Of a DNA stretch of 64,000 nucleotides, positions 1-14,624 are shown piece by piece; positions within the stretch are counted from its first letter, which is position 1; the number at the start of each line of letters is the position of its first letter. Both the position numbers and the translations under genes were made by a program. The notes below the pieces were generated by a model. That model had not been told where the DNA came from and made no database searches. It saw nothing but the letters and a program-made list of their open reading frames with translations. Source of the DNA: Pictodentalium vernedei (Eukaryota > Mollusca > Scaphopoda > Dentaliida > Dentaliidae). Location: positions 21,244,520 through 21,308,519 of the forward strand of contig CM062289.1 of the NCBI GenBank assembly GCA_031216915.1, written 5' to 3'.

Positions 1-3000
1 AGTACAGATTGTGGTCTTCTACCACCCTTACAGCCTTGTAGTAATGTAGTACAGATTGTGGTCTTCTACCACCCTTACAGCCTTGTAGTAATGTAGTACA
101 GATTGTGGTCTTCTACCATCCTTACAGCCTTGTAGTAATGTAGTACAGATTGTGGTCTTCTACCACCCTTACAGCCTTGTAGTAATGTAGTACAGATTGT
201 GGTCTTCTACCACCCTTACAGCCTTGTAGTAATGTAGTACAGATTGTGCTCTTCTACCACCCTTACAGCCTTGTAGTAATGTAGTACAGATTGTGGTCTT
301 CTACCACCCTTACAGCCTTGTAGTAATGTAGTACAGATTGTGGTCTTCTACCACCCTTACAGCCTTGTAGTAATGTAGTACAGATTGTGGTCTTCTACCA
401 CCCTTACAGCCTTGTAGTAATGTAGTACAGATTGTGGTCTTCTATCACCCTTACAGCCTTGTAGTAATGTAGTACAGATTGAGGTCTTCTACCATCCTCA
501 CAGCCTTGTAGTAATGTAGTACAGATTGTGGTCTTCTACCACCCTCACAGCCTTGTAGTAATGTAGTACAGATTGTGGTCTTCTACCACTCTCACAGCCT
601 TGTAGTAATGTAGTACAGATTGTGGTCTTCTACCACCCTCACAGCCTTGCAGTAAAGTAGTACAGATTGTGGTCTTCTACCACCCTCACAGCCTTAAAGT
701 AATGTAGTACATATTGTGGTCTTCTACCACCCTTACAGCCTTGTAGTAATGTAGTACAGATTGTGGTCTTCTACCACCCTTACAGCCTTGTAGTAATGTA
801 GTACAGATTGTGGTCTTCTACCACCCTTACAGCCTTGTAGTAATGTAGTACAGATTGTGGTCTTCTACCACCCTTACAGCCTTGTAGAAATGTAGTACAG
901 ATTGTGGTCTTCTACCACCCTTACAGCCTTATAGTAATGTAGTACAGGTTGTGTTCTTCTACCACCCTTACAGCCTTGTAGTAATGTAGTACAGATTGTG
1001 GTCTTCTACCACCCTTACAGCCTTGTAGTAATGTAGTACAGATTGTGGTCTTCTACCACCCTTACAGCCTTGTAGTACAGATTGTGGTCTTCTACCACCC
1101 TTACAGCCTTGTAGTAATGTAGTACAGATTGTGGTCTTCTACCACCTTTACAGCTTTGTAGTAATGTAGTACAGATTGTGGTCTTCTACCACCTTTACAG
1201 CTTTGTAGTAATGTAGTACAGATTGTGGTCTTCTACCATCCTTACAGCCTTGTAGTAATGTAGTACAGATTGTGGTCTTCTACCACCCTTACAGTCTTGT
1301 AGTGATGTAGTACAGATTGTGGTCTTCTACCACCCTTACAGCCTTGTAGTAATGTAGTACAGATTGTGGTCTTCTACCTCCCTTACAGCCCTGTAGTAAT
1401 GTAGTACAGATTGTGGTCTTCTACCACCCTTACAGCCTTGTAGTAATGTAGTACAGATTGTGGTCTTCTACCACCCTTACAGCCTTGTAGTAATGTAGTA
1501 CAGATTGTGGTCTTCTACCACCTTTACAGCCTTGTAGTAATGTAGTACAGATTGTGGTCTTCTACCACCCTTACAGCCTTGTAATAATGTAGTACAGATT
1601 GTGGTCTTCTACCACCCTTACAGCCTTGTAGTAATGTAGTACAGATTGTGGTCTTCTACCACCCTTACAGCCTTGTAGTAATGTAGTACAGATTGTGGTC
1701 TTCTACCACCCTTACAGTCTTGTAGTAATGTAGTACAGATTGTGGTCTTCTACCACCCTTACAGCCTTGTAGTAATGTAGTACAGATTGTGGTCTTCTAC
1801 CACCCTTACAGCCTTGTAGTAATGTAGTACAGATTGTGGCCTTCTACCACCCTTACAGCCTTGTAGTAATGTAGTACAGATTGTGGTCTTCTACCACCCT
1901 TACAGCCTTGTAGTAATGTAGTACAGATTGTGGTCTTCTACCACCTTTACAGCCTTGTAGTAATGTAGTACAGATTGTGGTCTTCTACCACCCTTACAGC
2001 CTTGTAGTAATGTATTACAGATTGTGGTCTTCTACCACTCTTACAGCCTTGTAGTAATGTAGTATAGATTGTGGTCTTCTACCACCCTTACAGCCTTGTA
2101 GTAATGTAGTACAGATTGTGGTCTTCAACCACCCTTACAGCCTTGTAGTAATGTAGTACAGATTGTGGTCTTCTACCACACTTACAGCCTTGTAGTAATG
2201 TAGTACAGATTGTGGTCTTCTACCACCCTTACAGCCTTGTAGTAATGTAGTACAGATTGTGGTCTTCTACCACCCTTACAGCCTTGTAGTAATGTAGTAC
2301 AGATTGTGGTATTCTACCACCCTTACAGCTTTGTAGTAATGTAGTACAGATTGTGGTCTTCTACCTCCCTTAAAGCCTTGTAGTAATGTAGTACAGATTG
2401 TGGTCTTCTACCACCCTTACAGCCTTGTAGTAATGTAGTACAGATTGTGGTCTTCTACCACCCTTACAGCCTTGTAGTAATGTAGTACAGATTGTGGTCT
2501 TCTACCACCTTTACAGCCTTGTAGTAATGTAGTACAGATTGTGGTCTTCTACCACCCTTACAGCCTTGTAGTAATGTAGCACAGATTGTGGTCTTCTACC
2601 ACCCTTACAGCCTTGTAGTAATGTAGTACAGATTGTGGTCTTCTACCACCCTTACAGCCTTGTAGTAATGTAGTACAGATTGTGGTCTTCTACCACCCTT
2701 ACAGCCTTGTAGTAATGTAGTACAGATTGTGGTCCTCTACCACCCTTACAGTCTTGTAGTAATGTAGTACAGATTGTGGTCTTCTACCACCCTTACAGCC
2801 TTGTAGTAATGTAGTACAGATTGTGGTCTTCTACCACCCTTACAGCCTTGTAGTAATGTAGTACAGATTGTGGTCTTCTACCACCCTTACAGCCTTGTAG
2901 TAATGTAGTACAGATTGTGGTCTTCTACCACCCTTACAGCCTTGTAGTAATGTAGTACAGATTGTGGTCTTCTACCACCCTTACAGCCTTGTAGTAATGT

Positions 3001-6000
3001 AGTACAGATTGTGGTCTTCAACCACCCTTACAGCCTTGTAGTAATGTAGTACAGATTGTGGTCTTCTACCACCCTTACAGCCTTGTAGTAATGTAGTACA
3101 GATTGTGGTCTTCTACCACCCTTACAGCCTTGTAGTAATGTAGTACAGATTGTGGTCTTCTACCACCCTTACAGCCTTGTAGTAATGTAGTACAGATTGA
3201 GGTCTTCGACCACCCTTACAGCCTTGTAGTAATGTAGTACAGATTGTGGTCTCCTACCACCCTTACAGCCTTGTAGTAATGTAGTACAGATTGTGGTCTT
3301 CTACCACCCTTTCAGCCTTGTAGTAATGTAGTACAGATTGTGGTCTTCTACCACCCTTACAGCCTTGTAGTAATGTAGTACAGATTGTGGTCTTCTACCA
3401 CCCTTACAGCCTTGTAGTAATGTAGTACAGATTGTGGTCCTCTACCACCTTTACAGCCTTGTAGTAATGTAGTACAGATTGTGGTCTTCTACCACCCTTA
3501 CAGCCTTGTAGTTATGTAGTACAGATTGTGGTCTCCTACCACCCTTACAGCCTTGTAGTACTGTAGTACAGATTGTGGTCTTCTACCACCCTTACAGCCT
3601 TGTAGTAATGTAGTACAGATTGTGGTCTTCTACCACCCTTACAGCCTTGTAGTAATGTAGTACAGATTGTGGTCTTCTACCACCCCTACAGCCTTGTAGT
3701 AATGTAGTACAGATTGTGGTCTTCTACCACCCTTACAGCCTTGTAGTAATGTAGTACAGATTGTGGTCTTCTACCACCCTTACAGCCTTGTAGTAATGTA
3801 GTACAGATTGTGGTCCTCTACCACCTTTACAGCCTTGTAGTAATGTAGTACAGATTGTGGTCTTCTACCACCCTTACAGCCTTGTAGTAATGTAGTACAG
3901 ATTGTGGTCTTCTACCACCCTTACAGCCTTGTAGTAATGTAGTACAGATTGTGGTCTTCTACCACCCTTACAGCCTTGTAGTAATGTAGTACAGATTGTG
4001 GTCTTCTACCACCCTTACAGCCTTGTAGTAATGTAGTACAGATTGTGGTCTTCTGCCACCCTTACAGCCTTGTAGTAATGTAGTACAGATTGTGGTCTTC
4101 TACCACCATTACAGCCTTGTAGTAAAGTAGTACAGATTGTGGTCTTCTACCACCCTTACAGCCTTGTAGTAATGTAGTACAGATTGTGGTCTTCTACCAC
4201 CCTTACAGCCTTGTAGTAATGTAGTACAGATTGTGGTCTTCGACCACCATTACAGCCTTGTAGTAATGTAGTACAGATTGTGGTCTTCTACCACCCTTAC
4301 AGCCTTGTAGTAATGTAGTACAGATTGTGGTCTTCTACCACCCTTACAGCCTTGTAGAAATGTAGCACAGATTGTGGTCGTCTACCACCCTTACAGCCTT
4401 GTAGTAATGTAGTACAGATTTTGGTCTTCTACCACCCTTACAGCCTTGTAGTAATGTAGTACAGATTGTGGTCTTCTACAACCCTTACAACCTTGTAGTA
4501 ATGTAGTACAGATTGTGGTCTTCTACCACCCTTACAGCCTTGTAGTAATGTAGTACAGATTGTGGTCTTCTACCACCGTTACAGCCTTGTAGTAATGTAG
4601 TACAGATTGTGGTCTTCTACAACCTTTACAGCCTTGTAGTAATGTAGTACACATTGTGGTCTTCTACCACCTTTACAACCTTGTAGTAATGTAGTACAGA
4701 TTGTGGTCTTCTACCATCCTTACAGCCTTGTAGTAATGTAGTACAGATTGTGGTCTTCTACCACCCTTACAGCCTTGTAGTAATGTAGTACAGATTGTGG
4801 TCTTCTACCACCCTTACAGCCTTGTAGTAATGTAGTACAGATTGTGGTCTTCTACCACCCTTACAGCCTTGTAGAAATGTAGTAGAGAGTGTGGTCTTCT
4901 ACCACCCTTACAGCCTTGTAGTAATGTAGTACAGATTGTGGTCTTCTACCACCCTTACAGCCTTGTAGTAATGTAGTACAGATTGTGGTCTTCTACCACC
5001 CTTACAGTCTTGTAGTAATGTAGTACAGATTGTAGTCTTCTACCACCCTTACAGCCTTGGAGTAATGTAGTACAGATTGTGGTCTTCTACCACCCTTACA
5101 GCCTTGTAGTAATGTAGTACAGATTGTGGCCTTCTACCACCCTTACAGCCTTGTAGTAATGTAGTACAGGTTGTGGTCTTCTACCTCCCTTACAGCCTTG
5201 TTGTAATGTAGTACAGATTGTGGTCTTCTACCACACTTACAGCCTTGTAGTAATGTAGTACAGATTGTGGTATTCTACCACCCTTACAGCCTTGTAGTAA
5301 TGTAGTACAGATTGTGGTCTTCTACCACCCTTACAGCCTTGTAGTAATGTAGTACAGATTGTGATCTTCTACCACCCTTACAGCCTTGTAGTAATGTAGT
5401 ACAGATTGTGGTCTTCTACCACCCTTACACCCTTGTAGTAATGTAGTACAGATTGTGGTCTTCTACCACCCTTACAGCCTTGTAGTAATGTAGTACAGAT
5501 CGTGGTCTTCTACCACCCTTACAGCCTTGTAGTAATGTAGTACAGATTGTGGTCTTCTACCACCCTTACAGCCTTGTAGTAATGTAGTACAGATTGTGGT
5601 CTTCTACCACCCTTACAGCCTTGTAGTAATGTAGTACAGATTGTGGTCTTCTACCACCCTTACAGCCTTGTAGCAATGTAGTACAGATTGTGGTCTTCTA
5701 CCACCCTTACAGCCTTGTAGTAATGTAGTACAGATTGTGGTCTTCTACCACCCTTACAGCCTTGTAGTAATGTAGTACAGATTGTGGTCTTCTACCACCC
5801 TTACAGCCTTGTAGTAATGTAGTACAGATTGTGGTCTTCTACCACCCTTACAGCCTTGTAGTAATGTAGTACAAATTGTGGTCTTCTACCACCCTTCAGC
5901 TTTGTAGTAAGGTAGTACAGATTGTGGTCTTCTACCACCCTTACAGCCTTGTAATGTAGTACAGATTGTGGTCTTCTACCACCCTTACAGCCTTGTAGTA

Positions 6001-9000
6001 ATGTAGTACAGATTGTGGTCTTCTACCACCCTTATAGCCTTGTAGTAATGTAGTACAGATTGTGGTCTTCTACCACCCTTACAGCCTTGTAGTAATGTAG
6101 TACAGATTGTGGTCTTCTACAACCCTTACAGCCTTGTAGTAATGTAGTACAGATTGTGATCTTCTACCATCCTTACAGCCTTGTAGTAATGTAGTACAGA
6201 TTGTGGTCTTCTACCACCCTTACAGCCTTGTAGTAATGTAGTACAGATTGTGGTCTTCTACCACCCTTACAGCCTTGTAGTAATGTAGTACAGATTGTGG
6301 TCTTCTACCACCCTTACAGCCTTGTAGTAATGTAGTACACATTGTGGTCTTCTACCACCCTTACAGCCTTGTAGTAATGTAGTACAGATTGTGGTCTTCT
6401 ACCACCCTTACAGCCTTGTAGTAATGTAGTACAGATTGTGGTCTTCTACCACCCTTACAGCCTTGTAGTAATGTAGTACAGAAGATTATGGTCTTCTACC
6501 ACACTTACAGCCTTGTAGTAATGTAGTACAGATTGTGGTCTTCTACCACCATTACAGCCTTGTAGTAATGTAGTACAGATTGTGGTCTTCTACCACCCTT
6601 ACAGCCTTGTAGTAATGTAGTACAGATTGTGGTCTTCTACCACCCTTACAGCCTTGTAGTAATGTAGTACAGATTGTGGTCTTCTACCACCGTTACAGCC
6701 TTGTAGTAATGTAGTACAGATTGTGGTCTTCTACCACCCTTACAGCCTTGTAGTAATGTAGTACAGATTGTGGTCTTCTACCACCCTTACAGCCTTGTAG
6801 AAATGTAGCACAGATTGTGGTCGTCTACCACCCTTACAGCCTTGTAGTAATGTAGTACAGATTGTGGTCTTCTACCACCCTTACAGCCTTGTAGTAATGT
6901 AGTACAGATTGTGGTCTTCTACAACCCTTACAGCCTTGTAGTAATGTAGTACAGATTGTGGTCTTCTACCACCCCTACAGCCTTGTAGTAATGTAGTACA
7001 GATTGTGGTCTTCTACCACCCTTACAGCCTTGTAGTAATGTAGTACAGATTGTGGTCTTCTACCACCTTTACAGCCTTGTAGTAATGTAGTACACATTGT
7101 GGTCTTCTACCACCTTTACAACCTTGTAGTAATGTAGTACAGATTGTGGTCTTCTACCATCCTTACAGCCTTGTAGTAATGTAGTACAGATTGTGGTCTT
7201 CTACCACCCTTACAGCCTTGTAGTAATGTAGTACAGATTGTGGTCTTCTACCACCCTTACAGCCTTGTAGTAATGTAGTACAGATTGTGGTCTCCTACCA
7301 CCCTTACAGCCTTGCAGAAATGTAGTAGAGATTGTGGTCTTCTACCACCCTTACAGCCTTGTAGTAATGTAGTACAGATTGTGGTCTTCTACCACCCTTA
7401 CAGCCTTGTAGTAATGTAGTACAGATTGTGGTCTTCTACCACCCTTACAGCCTTGTAGTAATGTAGTACAGATTGTAGTCTTCTACCACCCTTACAGCCT
7501 TGGAGTAATGTAGTACAGATTGTGGTCTTCTACCACCCTTACAGCCTTGCAGTAATGTAGTACAGATTGTGGCCATCTACCACCCTTACAGCCTTGTAGT
7601 AATGTAGTACAGGTTGTGGTCTTCTACCACCCTTACAGCCTTGTTGTAATGTAGTACAGATTGTGGTCTTCTACCACCCTTACAGCCTTGTAGTAATGTA
7701 GTACAGATTGTGGTCTTCTACCACCTTTACAGCCTTGTCGCAATGTAGTACAGATTGTGGTCTTCTACCACCCTTACAGCCTCGTGGTAATGTAGTACAG
7801 ATTGTGGTCTTCTCCCACCCTTACAGCCTTGTAGTAATGTAGTACAGATTGTGGTCTTCTCCCACCCTTACAGCCTTGTAGTAATGTAGTACAGATTGTG
7901 GTCTTCTACCACCCTTACAGCCTTGCAGTAATGTAGTACAGATTGTGGTCTTCTACCACCTTTACAGCCTTGCAGTGATGTAGTACAGATTGTGGTCTAC
8001 TACCACCTTTACAGCCTTGTAGTAATGTAGTACAGATTGTGGTCTTCTACCACCCTTACAGCCTTGTAGTAATGTAGTACAGATTGTGGTCTTCTACCAC
8101 CCTTACAGCCTTGTAGTAATGAAGTACAGATTGTGGTCATCTACCACCCTTACAGCCTTGTAGTAATGTAGTACAGATGGTGGTCTTCTACCACCCTTAC
8201 AGCCTTGTAGTAAGGTAGTACAGATTGTGGTCTTCTACCACCCTTACAGCCTTGTAGAAATGTAGTACAGATTGTGGTCTTCTACCACCCTTACAGCCTT
8301 GTAGTAATGTAGTACAGATTGTGGTCTTCTACCACCCTTACAGCCTTGTAGTAATGTAGTACAGATTGTGGTCTTCTACCACCCTTACAGCCTTGTAAAA
8401 ATGTAGTACAGATTGTGGTCGTCTACCACCCTTACAGCCTTGTAGTAATGTAGTACAGATTGTGGTCTTCTACCACCCTTACAGCCTTGTAGTAATGTAG
8501 TACAGATTGTGGTCTTCTACCACCCTTACAGCCTTGTAGTAATGTAGTACAAATTGTGGTCTTCTACCACCCTTACAGCCTTGTAGTAATGTAGTACAGA
8601 TTGTGGTCTTCTACCACCCTTACAGCCTTGTAGTAATGTAGTACAGATTGTGGTGTTCTACCACCTTTACAACCTTGTAGTAATGTAGTACAGATTGTGG
8701 TCTTCTACCACCTTTACGACCTTGTAGTAATGTAGTACAGATTGTGGTCTTCTACCACCCTTACAGCCTTGTAGTAATGTAGTACAGATTGTGGTCTTCT
8801 ACCACCCTTACAGCCTTGTAGTAATGTAGTACAGATTGTGGTCTTCTACCACCCTTACAGCCTTGTAGTAATGTAGTACAGATTGTGGTCTTCTACCACC
8901 CTTACAGCCTTGTAGTAATGTAGTACAGATTGTGGTCTTCTACCACCTTTACAGCCTTGTAGTAATGTAGTACAGATTGTGGTCTTCTACCACCCTTACA

Positions 9001-12000
9001 GCCTTGTAGTAATGTAGTACAGATTGTGGTCTTCTACCACCCTTACAGCCTTGTAGTAATGTAGTACAGATTGTGGTCTTCTACCACCCTTACAGCCTTG
9101 TAGTAATGTAGTACAGATTGTAGTCTTCTACCACCCTTACAGCCTTGGAGTAATGTAGTACAGATTGTGGTCTTCTACCACCCTTACAGCCTTGTAGTAA
9201 TGTAGTACAGATTGTGGCCTTCTACCACCCTTACAGCCTTGTAGTAATGTAGTACAGGTTGTGGTCTTCTACCACCCTTACAGCCTTGTTGTAATGTAGT
9301 ACAGATTGTGGTCTTCTACCACCCTTACAGCCTTGTAGTAATGTAGTACAGATTGTGGTCTTCTACCTCCCTTACAGCCTTGTAGTAATGTAGTACAGAT
9401 TGTGGTCTTCTACCACCCTTACAGCCTTGTAGTAATGTAGTACAGATTGTGGTCTTCTACCACCCTTACAGCCTTGTAGTAATGTAGTACAGATTGTGGT
9501 CTTCTACCACCCTTACAGCCTTGTCGTAATGTAGTACAGATTTTGGTCTTCTACCCCCCTTACAGCCTTGTAGTAATGTAGTACAGATTGTGGTCTTCTA
9601 CCACCCTTACAGCCTTGTAGTAATGTAGTACAGATTGTGGGCTTCTACCACCCTTACAGCCTTGTAGTAATGTAGCACAGATTGTGGTCTTCTACCACCC
9701 TTACAGCCTTGTAGTAATGTAGTACAGATTGTGGTCTTCTACCACCCTTGCAGCCTTGTAGTAATGTAGTACAGATTGTGGTCTTCTACCACCCTTACAG
9801 CCTTGTAGTAATGTAGTACAGATTGTGGTCTTCTACCACCCTTACAGCCTTGTAGTAATGTAGTACAGATTGTGGTCTTCTACCACCCTTACAGTCCTGT
9901 AGTAAAGTAGTACAGATTGTGGTCTTCTACCACCCTTACAGCCTTGTAGTAATGTAGTACAGATTGTGGTCTTCTACCACCCTTACAGCCTTGTAGTAAT
10001 GTAGTACAGATTGTGGTCTTCTACCACCCTTCAGCGTTGTAGTAATGTAGTACAGATTGTGGTCTTCTACCACCCTTACAGCCTTGTAATGTAGTACAGA
10101 GTGTGGTCTTCTACCACCCTTACAGCCTTGTAGTAATGTAGTACAGATTGTGGTCTTCTACCACCCTTACAGCCTTGTAGTAATGTAGTACAGATTGTGG
10201 TCTTCTACCACCCTTACAGCCTTGTAGTAATGTAGTACAGATTGTGGTCTTCTACCACCCTTACAGCCTTGTAGTAATGTAGTACAGATTGTGATCTTCT
10301 ACCATCCTTACAGCCTTGTAGTAATGTAGTACAGATTGTGGTCTTCTACCACCCTTACAGCCTTGTAGTAATGTAGTACAGATTGTGTTCTTCTACCACC
10401 CTTACAGCCTTGTAGTAATGTAGTACAGATTGTGGTCTTCTACCACCTTTACAGCCTTGTTGTAATGTAGTACAGATTGTGGTCTTCTACCATCTTTACT
10501 GCCTTGTCGTAATGTAGTACAGATTGTGGTCTTCTACCACCCTACAGCCTTGCAGTAATGTAGTACAGATTGTGGTCTTCTACCACCCTTACAGCCTTGT
10601 AGTAATGTAGTACAGATTGTGGTCTTCTACCACCCTTACAGCCTTGTAGTAATGTAGTACAGATTGTGGTCTTCTACCACCTTTACAGCCTTGCAGTAAT
10701 GTAGTACAGATTGTGGTCTTCTACCACCTTTACAGCCTTGCAGTAATGTAGTACAGATTGTGGTCTTCTACCACCCTTACAGCCTTGTAGTAATGTAGTA
10801 CAGATTGTGGTCTTCTACCACCCTTACAGCCTTGTAGTAATGTAGTACAGATTGTGGTCTTCTACCACCCTTACAGCCTTATAGTAATGTAGTACAGATT
10901 GTGGTCTTCTACCACCCTTACAGCCTTGTAGTAATGTAGTACAGATTGTGGTCTTCTACCACCCTTACAGCCTTGTAGTAATGTAGTACAGATTGTGGTC
11001 TTCTACCACCCTTACAGCCTTGTAGTAAAGTAGTACAGATTGTGGTCTTCTACCACCCTTACAGCCTTGTAGTAATGTAGTACAGATTGTGGTCTTCTAC
11101 AACCCTTACAGCCTTGTAGTAATGTGGTACAGATTGTGGTCTTCTACCACCCTTCAGCGTTGTAGTAATGTAGTACAGATTGTGGTCTTCTACCACCCTT
11201 ACAGCCTTGTAATGTAGTACAGATTGTGGTCTTCTACCACCCTTAGAGCCTTGTAGTAATGTAGTACAGATTGTGGTCTTCTACCACCCTTACAGCCTTG
11301 TAGTAATGTAGTACAGTTTGTGGTCTTCTACCACCCTTACAGCCTTGTAGTAATATATTACAGATTGTGGTCTTCTACCACCCTTACAGCCTTGTAGTAA
11401 TGTAGTACAGATTGTGGTCTTCTACCATCCTTACAGCCTTGTAGTAATGTGGTACAGATTCTGGTCTTCTACCACCCTTACAGCCTTGTAGTAATGTAGT
11501 ACAGATTCTGGTCTTCTACCACCCTTACAGCCTTGTAGTAATGTAGTACAGATTGTGGTCTTCTACCACCTTTACAGCCTTGTCGTAATGTAGTACAGAT
11601 TGTGGTTTTCTACCACTTTTACAGCCTTGTCGTAATGTAGTACATATTGTGGTCTTCTACCACCCTTACTGCCTTGAGGTAATGTAGTACAGATTGTGGT
11701 CTTCTACCACCCTCACAGCCTTGTAGTAATGTAGTGCAGATTGTGGTCTTCTACCACCCTTACAGCCTTGTAGTAATGTAGTACAGATTGTGGTCTTCTA
11801 CCACCTTTACAGCCTTGCAGTGATGTAGTACAGATTGTGGTCTTCTACCACCTTTACAGCCTTGTAGTAATGTAGTACAGATTGTGGTCTTCTACCACCC
11901 TTACAGCCTTGTAGTAATGTAGTACAGATTGTGGTCTTCTACCACCCTTACAGCCTTGTAGTAATGTAGTACAGATGGTGGTTTTCTACCACCCGTACAG

Positions 12001-12827
12001 CCTTGTAGTAATGTAGTACAGATTGTGGTCTTCTACCACCCTTACAGCCTTGTAGTAATGTAGTACAGATTGTGGTCTTCTACCACCCTTACAGCCTTGT
12101 AGTAATGTAGTACAGATTGTGGTCTTCTACCACCCTTACAGCCTTGTAGTAATGTAGTACAGATTGTGGTCTTCTACCACCCTTACAGCCTTGTAGTAAT
12201 GTAGTACAGATTGTGGTCTTCTACCACCTTTACAGCCTTGTAGTAATGTAGTACAGATTGTGGTCTTCTACCACCCTTACAGCCTTGTAGTAATGTAGTA
12301 TAGATTGTGGTCTTCTACCACCCTTACAGCCTTGTAGTAATGTAGTACAGATTGTGGTCTTCTACCACCCTTACAGCCTTGTAGTAATGTAGTACAGATT
12401 GTGGTCTTCTACCACCCTTACAGCCTTGTAGTAATGTAGTACAGATTGTGGTCTTCTACCACCTTTACAGCCTTGTAGTAATGTAGTACAGATTGTGGTC
12501 TTCTACCACCCTTACAGCCTTGTAGTAATGTAGTACAGATTGTGGTCTTCTACCACCCTTACAGCCTTGTAGTAATGTAGTACAGATTGTGGTCTTCTAC
12601 TACCCTTACAGCCTTGTAGTAATGTAGCACAGATTGTGGTCTTCTACCACCTTTGCAGCCTTGTAGTAATGTAGTACAGATGGTGGTCTTCTACCACCCT
12701 TACAGCCTTGTAGTAATGTAGTACAGATTGTGGTCTTCTACCACCCTTACAGCCTTGTAGTAATGTAGTACAAATTGTAGTCTTCTACCGCCTTTACAGC
12801 CTTGTAGTAATGTAGTACAGATTGTGG
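1..12827. repeat. 47-bp satellite array, about 270 units
   Basis: The whole stretch is a head-to-tail array with a 47-bp period; the first unit starts at 1 and the second at 48. Each unit holds a 5-bp-stem hairpin (GTGGT, loop CTTCT, ACCAC) and a short direct repeat of TGTAGT. Most units differ from consensus by 0-3 substitutions. Length variants are rare: an 8-bp loss near 1072, 3-bp losses near 5950, 10085 and 11208, and a 3-bp gain near 6482. Shared rare variants mark duplicated blocks inside the array. It has no long open frame. The array starts before the window and ends in a broken unit at about 12827. Confidence 0.98.
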
Positions 12828-13069
12828 GTAATGAAGCAGTCTGATCGTTGGAAGGAAAAGGGTGGCCCCAGCATCCTAATTCGTCTGCTATGGTAGTCAG
12901 AAGAGCGTTTGTACTGTATGTTGAGACAGGCCATAACTTGTATTGTAAAACTGTTCCATTTTAAAGGCTCATCTGCTATAAGAGAGTACCTCAGAACTGC
13001 AAAATGAAGTATACTCTTGTTTAGAACTGGCCAGAACGAATCAGGAAAGCCAAAAAAATCATAAAGTTA
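12828..13069. other. Unique-looking sequence next to the satellite
   Basis: No gene, long ORF or inverted repeat was recognised here. The satellite breaks off mid-unit and ordinary mixed-composition DNA follows. Confidence 0.5.
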
Positions 13070-13410
13070 AAACTGTTCCAAACTGCAATATCTTCTACGC
13101 TACGGGAGTATACTCCGGAACATTCGAAAGCACCGTCAAGAGCCTCCCTCGATCCCATAGCACTACGTGTTACTCTTATAAGTAGAGTTCCGGGGGAGTA
13201 CTACCATAGAAACAAAGACAGCGGCCTCCGATATACAAAATGGAAGACGGAAACACGTATCACCCTAACGACACGCCCTGCGTATGCGTACTAAGACAAC
13301 GTATCACTCTGGAGCTGACGTCACAAGCTTGCCGCTCACGCGGGCTACCGTAAAAACCAAACATGATGTAACCGGTCACCTGGCTTTGACGTCACTTCCG
13401 AGGCCCACAA
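13070..13410 (+). repeat. Dispersed repeat with CRE-like sites, copy 1
   Basis: This stretch matches, in reverse orientation, the sequence at about 29230-29720. Shared landmarks are a CTTCTACGCTAC / GGAGTATACTCC block, an ACCATAGAAAC block, a GGAAACACGTATCACCCTAA block and one or more TGACGTCA palindromes (13316-13323 and 13387-13394 here). It could be a promoter-bearing end of a transposon or a duplicated regulatory region. No coding frame is associated with it and the family was not recognised. Confidence 0.6.
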
Positions 13411-14366
13411 AAATGCACGATCCTTCCCACTCCTACTACTAAGACGATTTAAATTTTTTTCCAATGAACATTACATGAACAATGCGGCTGACACAGCAGA
13501 ATAATTTGAAAAAAACCCAAAGGATCCCTTTGCTTGAAATTCGTGCGCCTTTTGGTGGTGACAGTGACGTAGCCAAGGGGAGACCAGGGCGAGACTCCGC
13601 CCCCCCCCCCCCCCCCCCCAATAAAAAAATCTGGCACTATCCCTCTCCTTCCTAAAAATCCAGAAATCTGCGATATTATAGATGACATGGCACTCTTGGT
13701 GTAAATCGGAGAACTTTTGTGCCTCAATCATGTCTCCTAAGGCCGCTTTTTGGCGTTTATTTTTCAAACACTTCTTAGAGGAGGCCTAGGACTGGACCTC
13801 TCCCCAGATTGTTTTGTGTAAAATCTCCGTCCCAACCCTCCAGTCACACCAACGCGAGAAAAATTCAGATCTTCGGGGTATGTTCGCTGCATAAAAATAA
13901 TTGGATCCCCCAAAAGATCCCTGCACCCCTATTAATACAGATGCCTGGCTACGATCCTAATATGTAAGGAGAGAATGCCAATGGAGGAGGTCCATCATTC
14001 CTTTCACTTAACTTACAACACAATGAATGTCGAAATACATAAAGCAAAAACTGCTGAAGATGAATTCAGCCCGTACAGTTCAAAATTGAAAGTACGATTT
14101 AATCGTGGGCTCGTTATTGCTTACAAGCAAAACATCAGCTTGTGGAACATACTTATTAGGGTCAAATAGAACGTTCCAATGTTTAACATCAACTACTTCT
14201 AAACAATTAATCAGTTCCTTTGTCCAACACTTAGTTCAAATCAAGTGTGTGTATTACGTCATGCTTGCAATCCAGTGGAGCTTTTTTTTCGAAACATAAC
14301 CAATAGTGTCATTTAGAACATATTTTTAAAAACATTCTCCGCCGCCCCGTAAATATGTTGACATAT
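13411..14366. other. Non-coding interval with a poly-C tract
   Basis: It contains a run of about 19 C at 13601-13619, preceded by a GGGGAGACCAGGGCGAGACT context of the kind seen at the ends of dispersed invertebrate repeats. The small open frames here lack any recognisable domain and overlap on both strands, so none is called. Confidence 0.5.
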
Positions 14367-14624
14367 ACAGTACGTGGAGAGTGGATTGTAACTAAATCTC
14401 CGCGGAGTGGAGATATCACCCAAGCTATAACTTTCAAATTTTGTACATATCGACAAAAAACACAAGCAATGTTTCAGCCAATGGACCTCCGGGTTTAACC
14501 CGGAGGTCCATTGGCTGAAACTTTGCTTGTGCTGGTTTTGCTTTGCAACAAATATGTAATTATTGCTTGGGTGTAATCTCCACTCTGCGGGTGATTTTGT
14601 GATAATACATTCTCCACGTACTGT
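14367..14624. mobile_element. Foldback (MITE-like) palindrome
   Basis: An imperfect inverted repeat centred at about 14496. Outer arms match at 14367-14380 (ACAGTACGTGGAGA) and 14611-14624. The core, 14471-14521, is a nearly perfect palindrome with arms of about 25 bp. No protein is encoded. The shape suggests a non-autonomous foldback DNA element; no convincing target duplication was seen. Confidence 0.75.

Noticed and set aside
1-12827. Possible CRISPR array because of regular repeats
   Set aside because: The 47-bp units are contiguous with no unique spacers, and the genome is eukaryotic.
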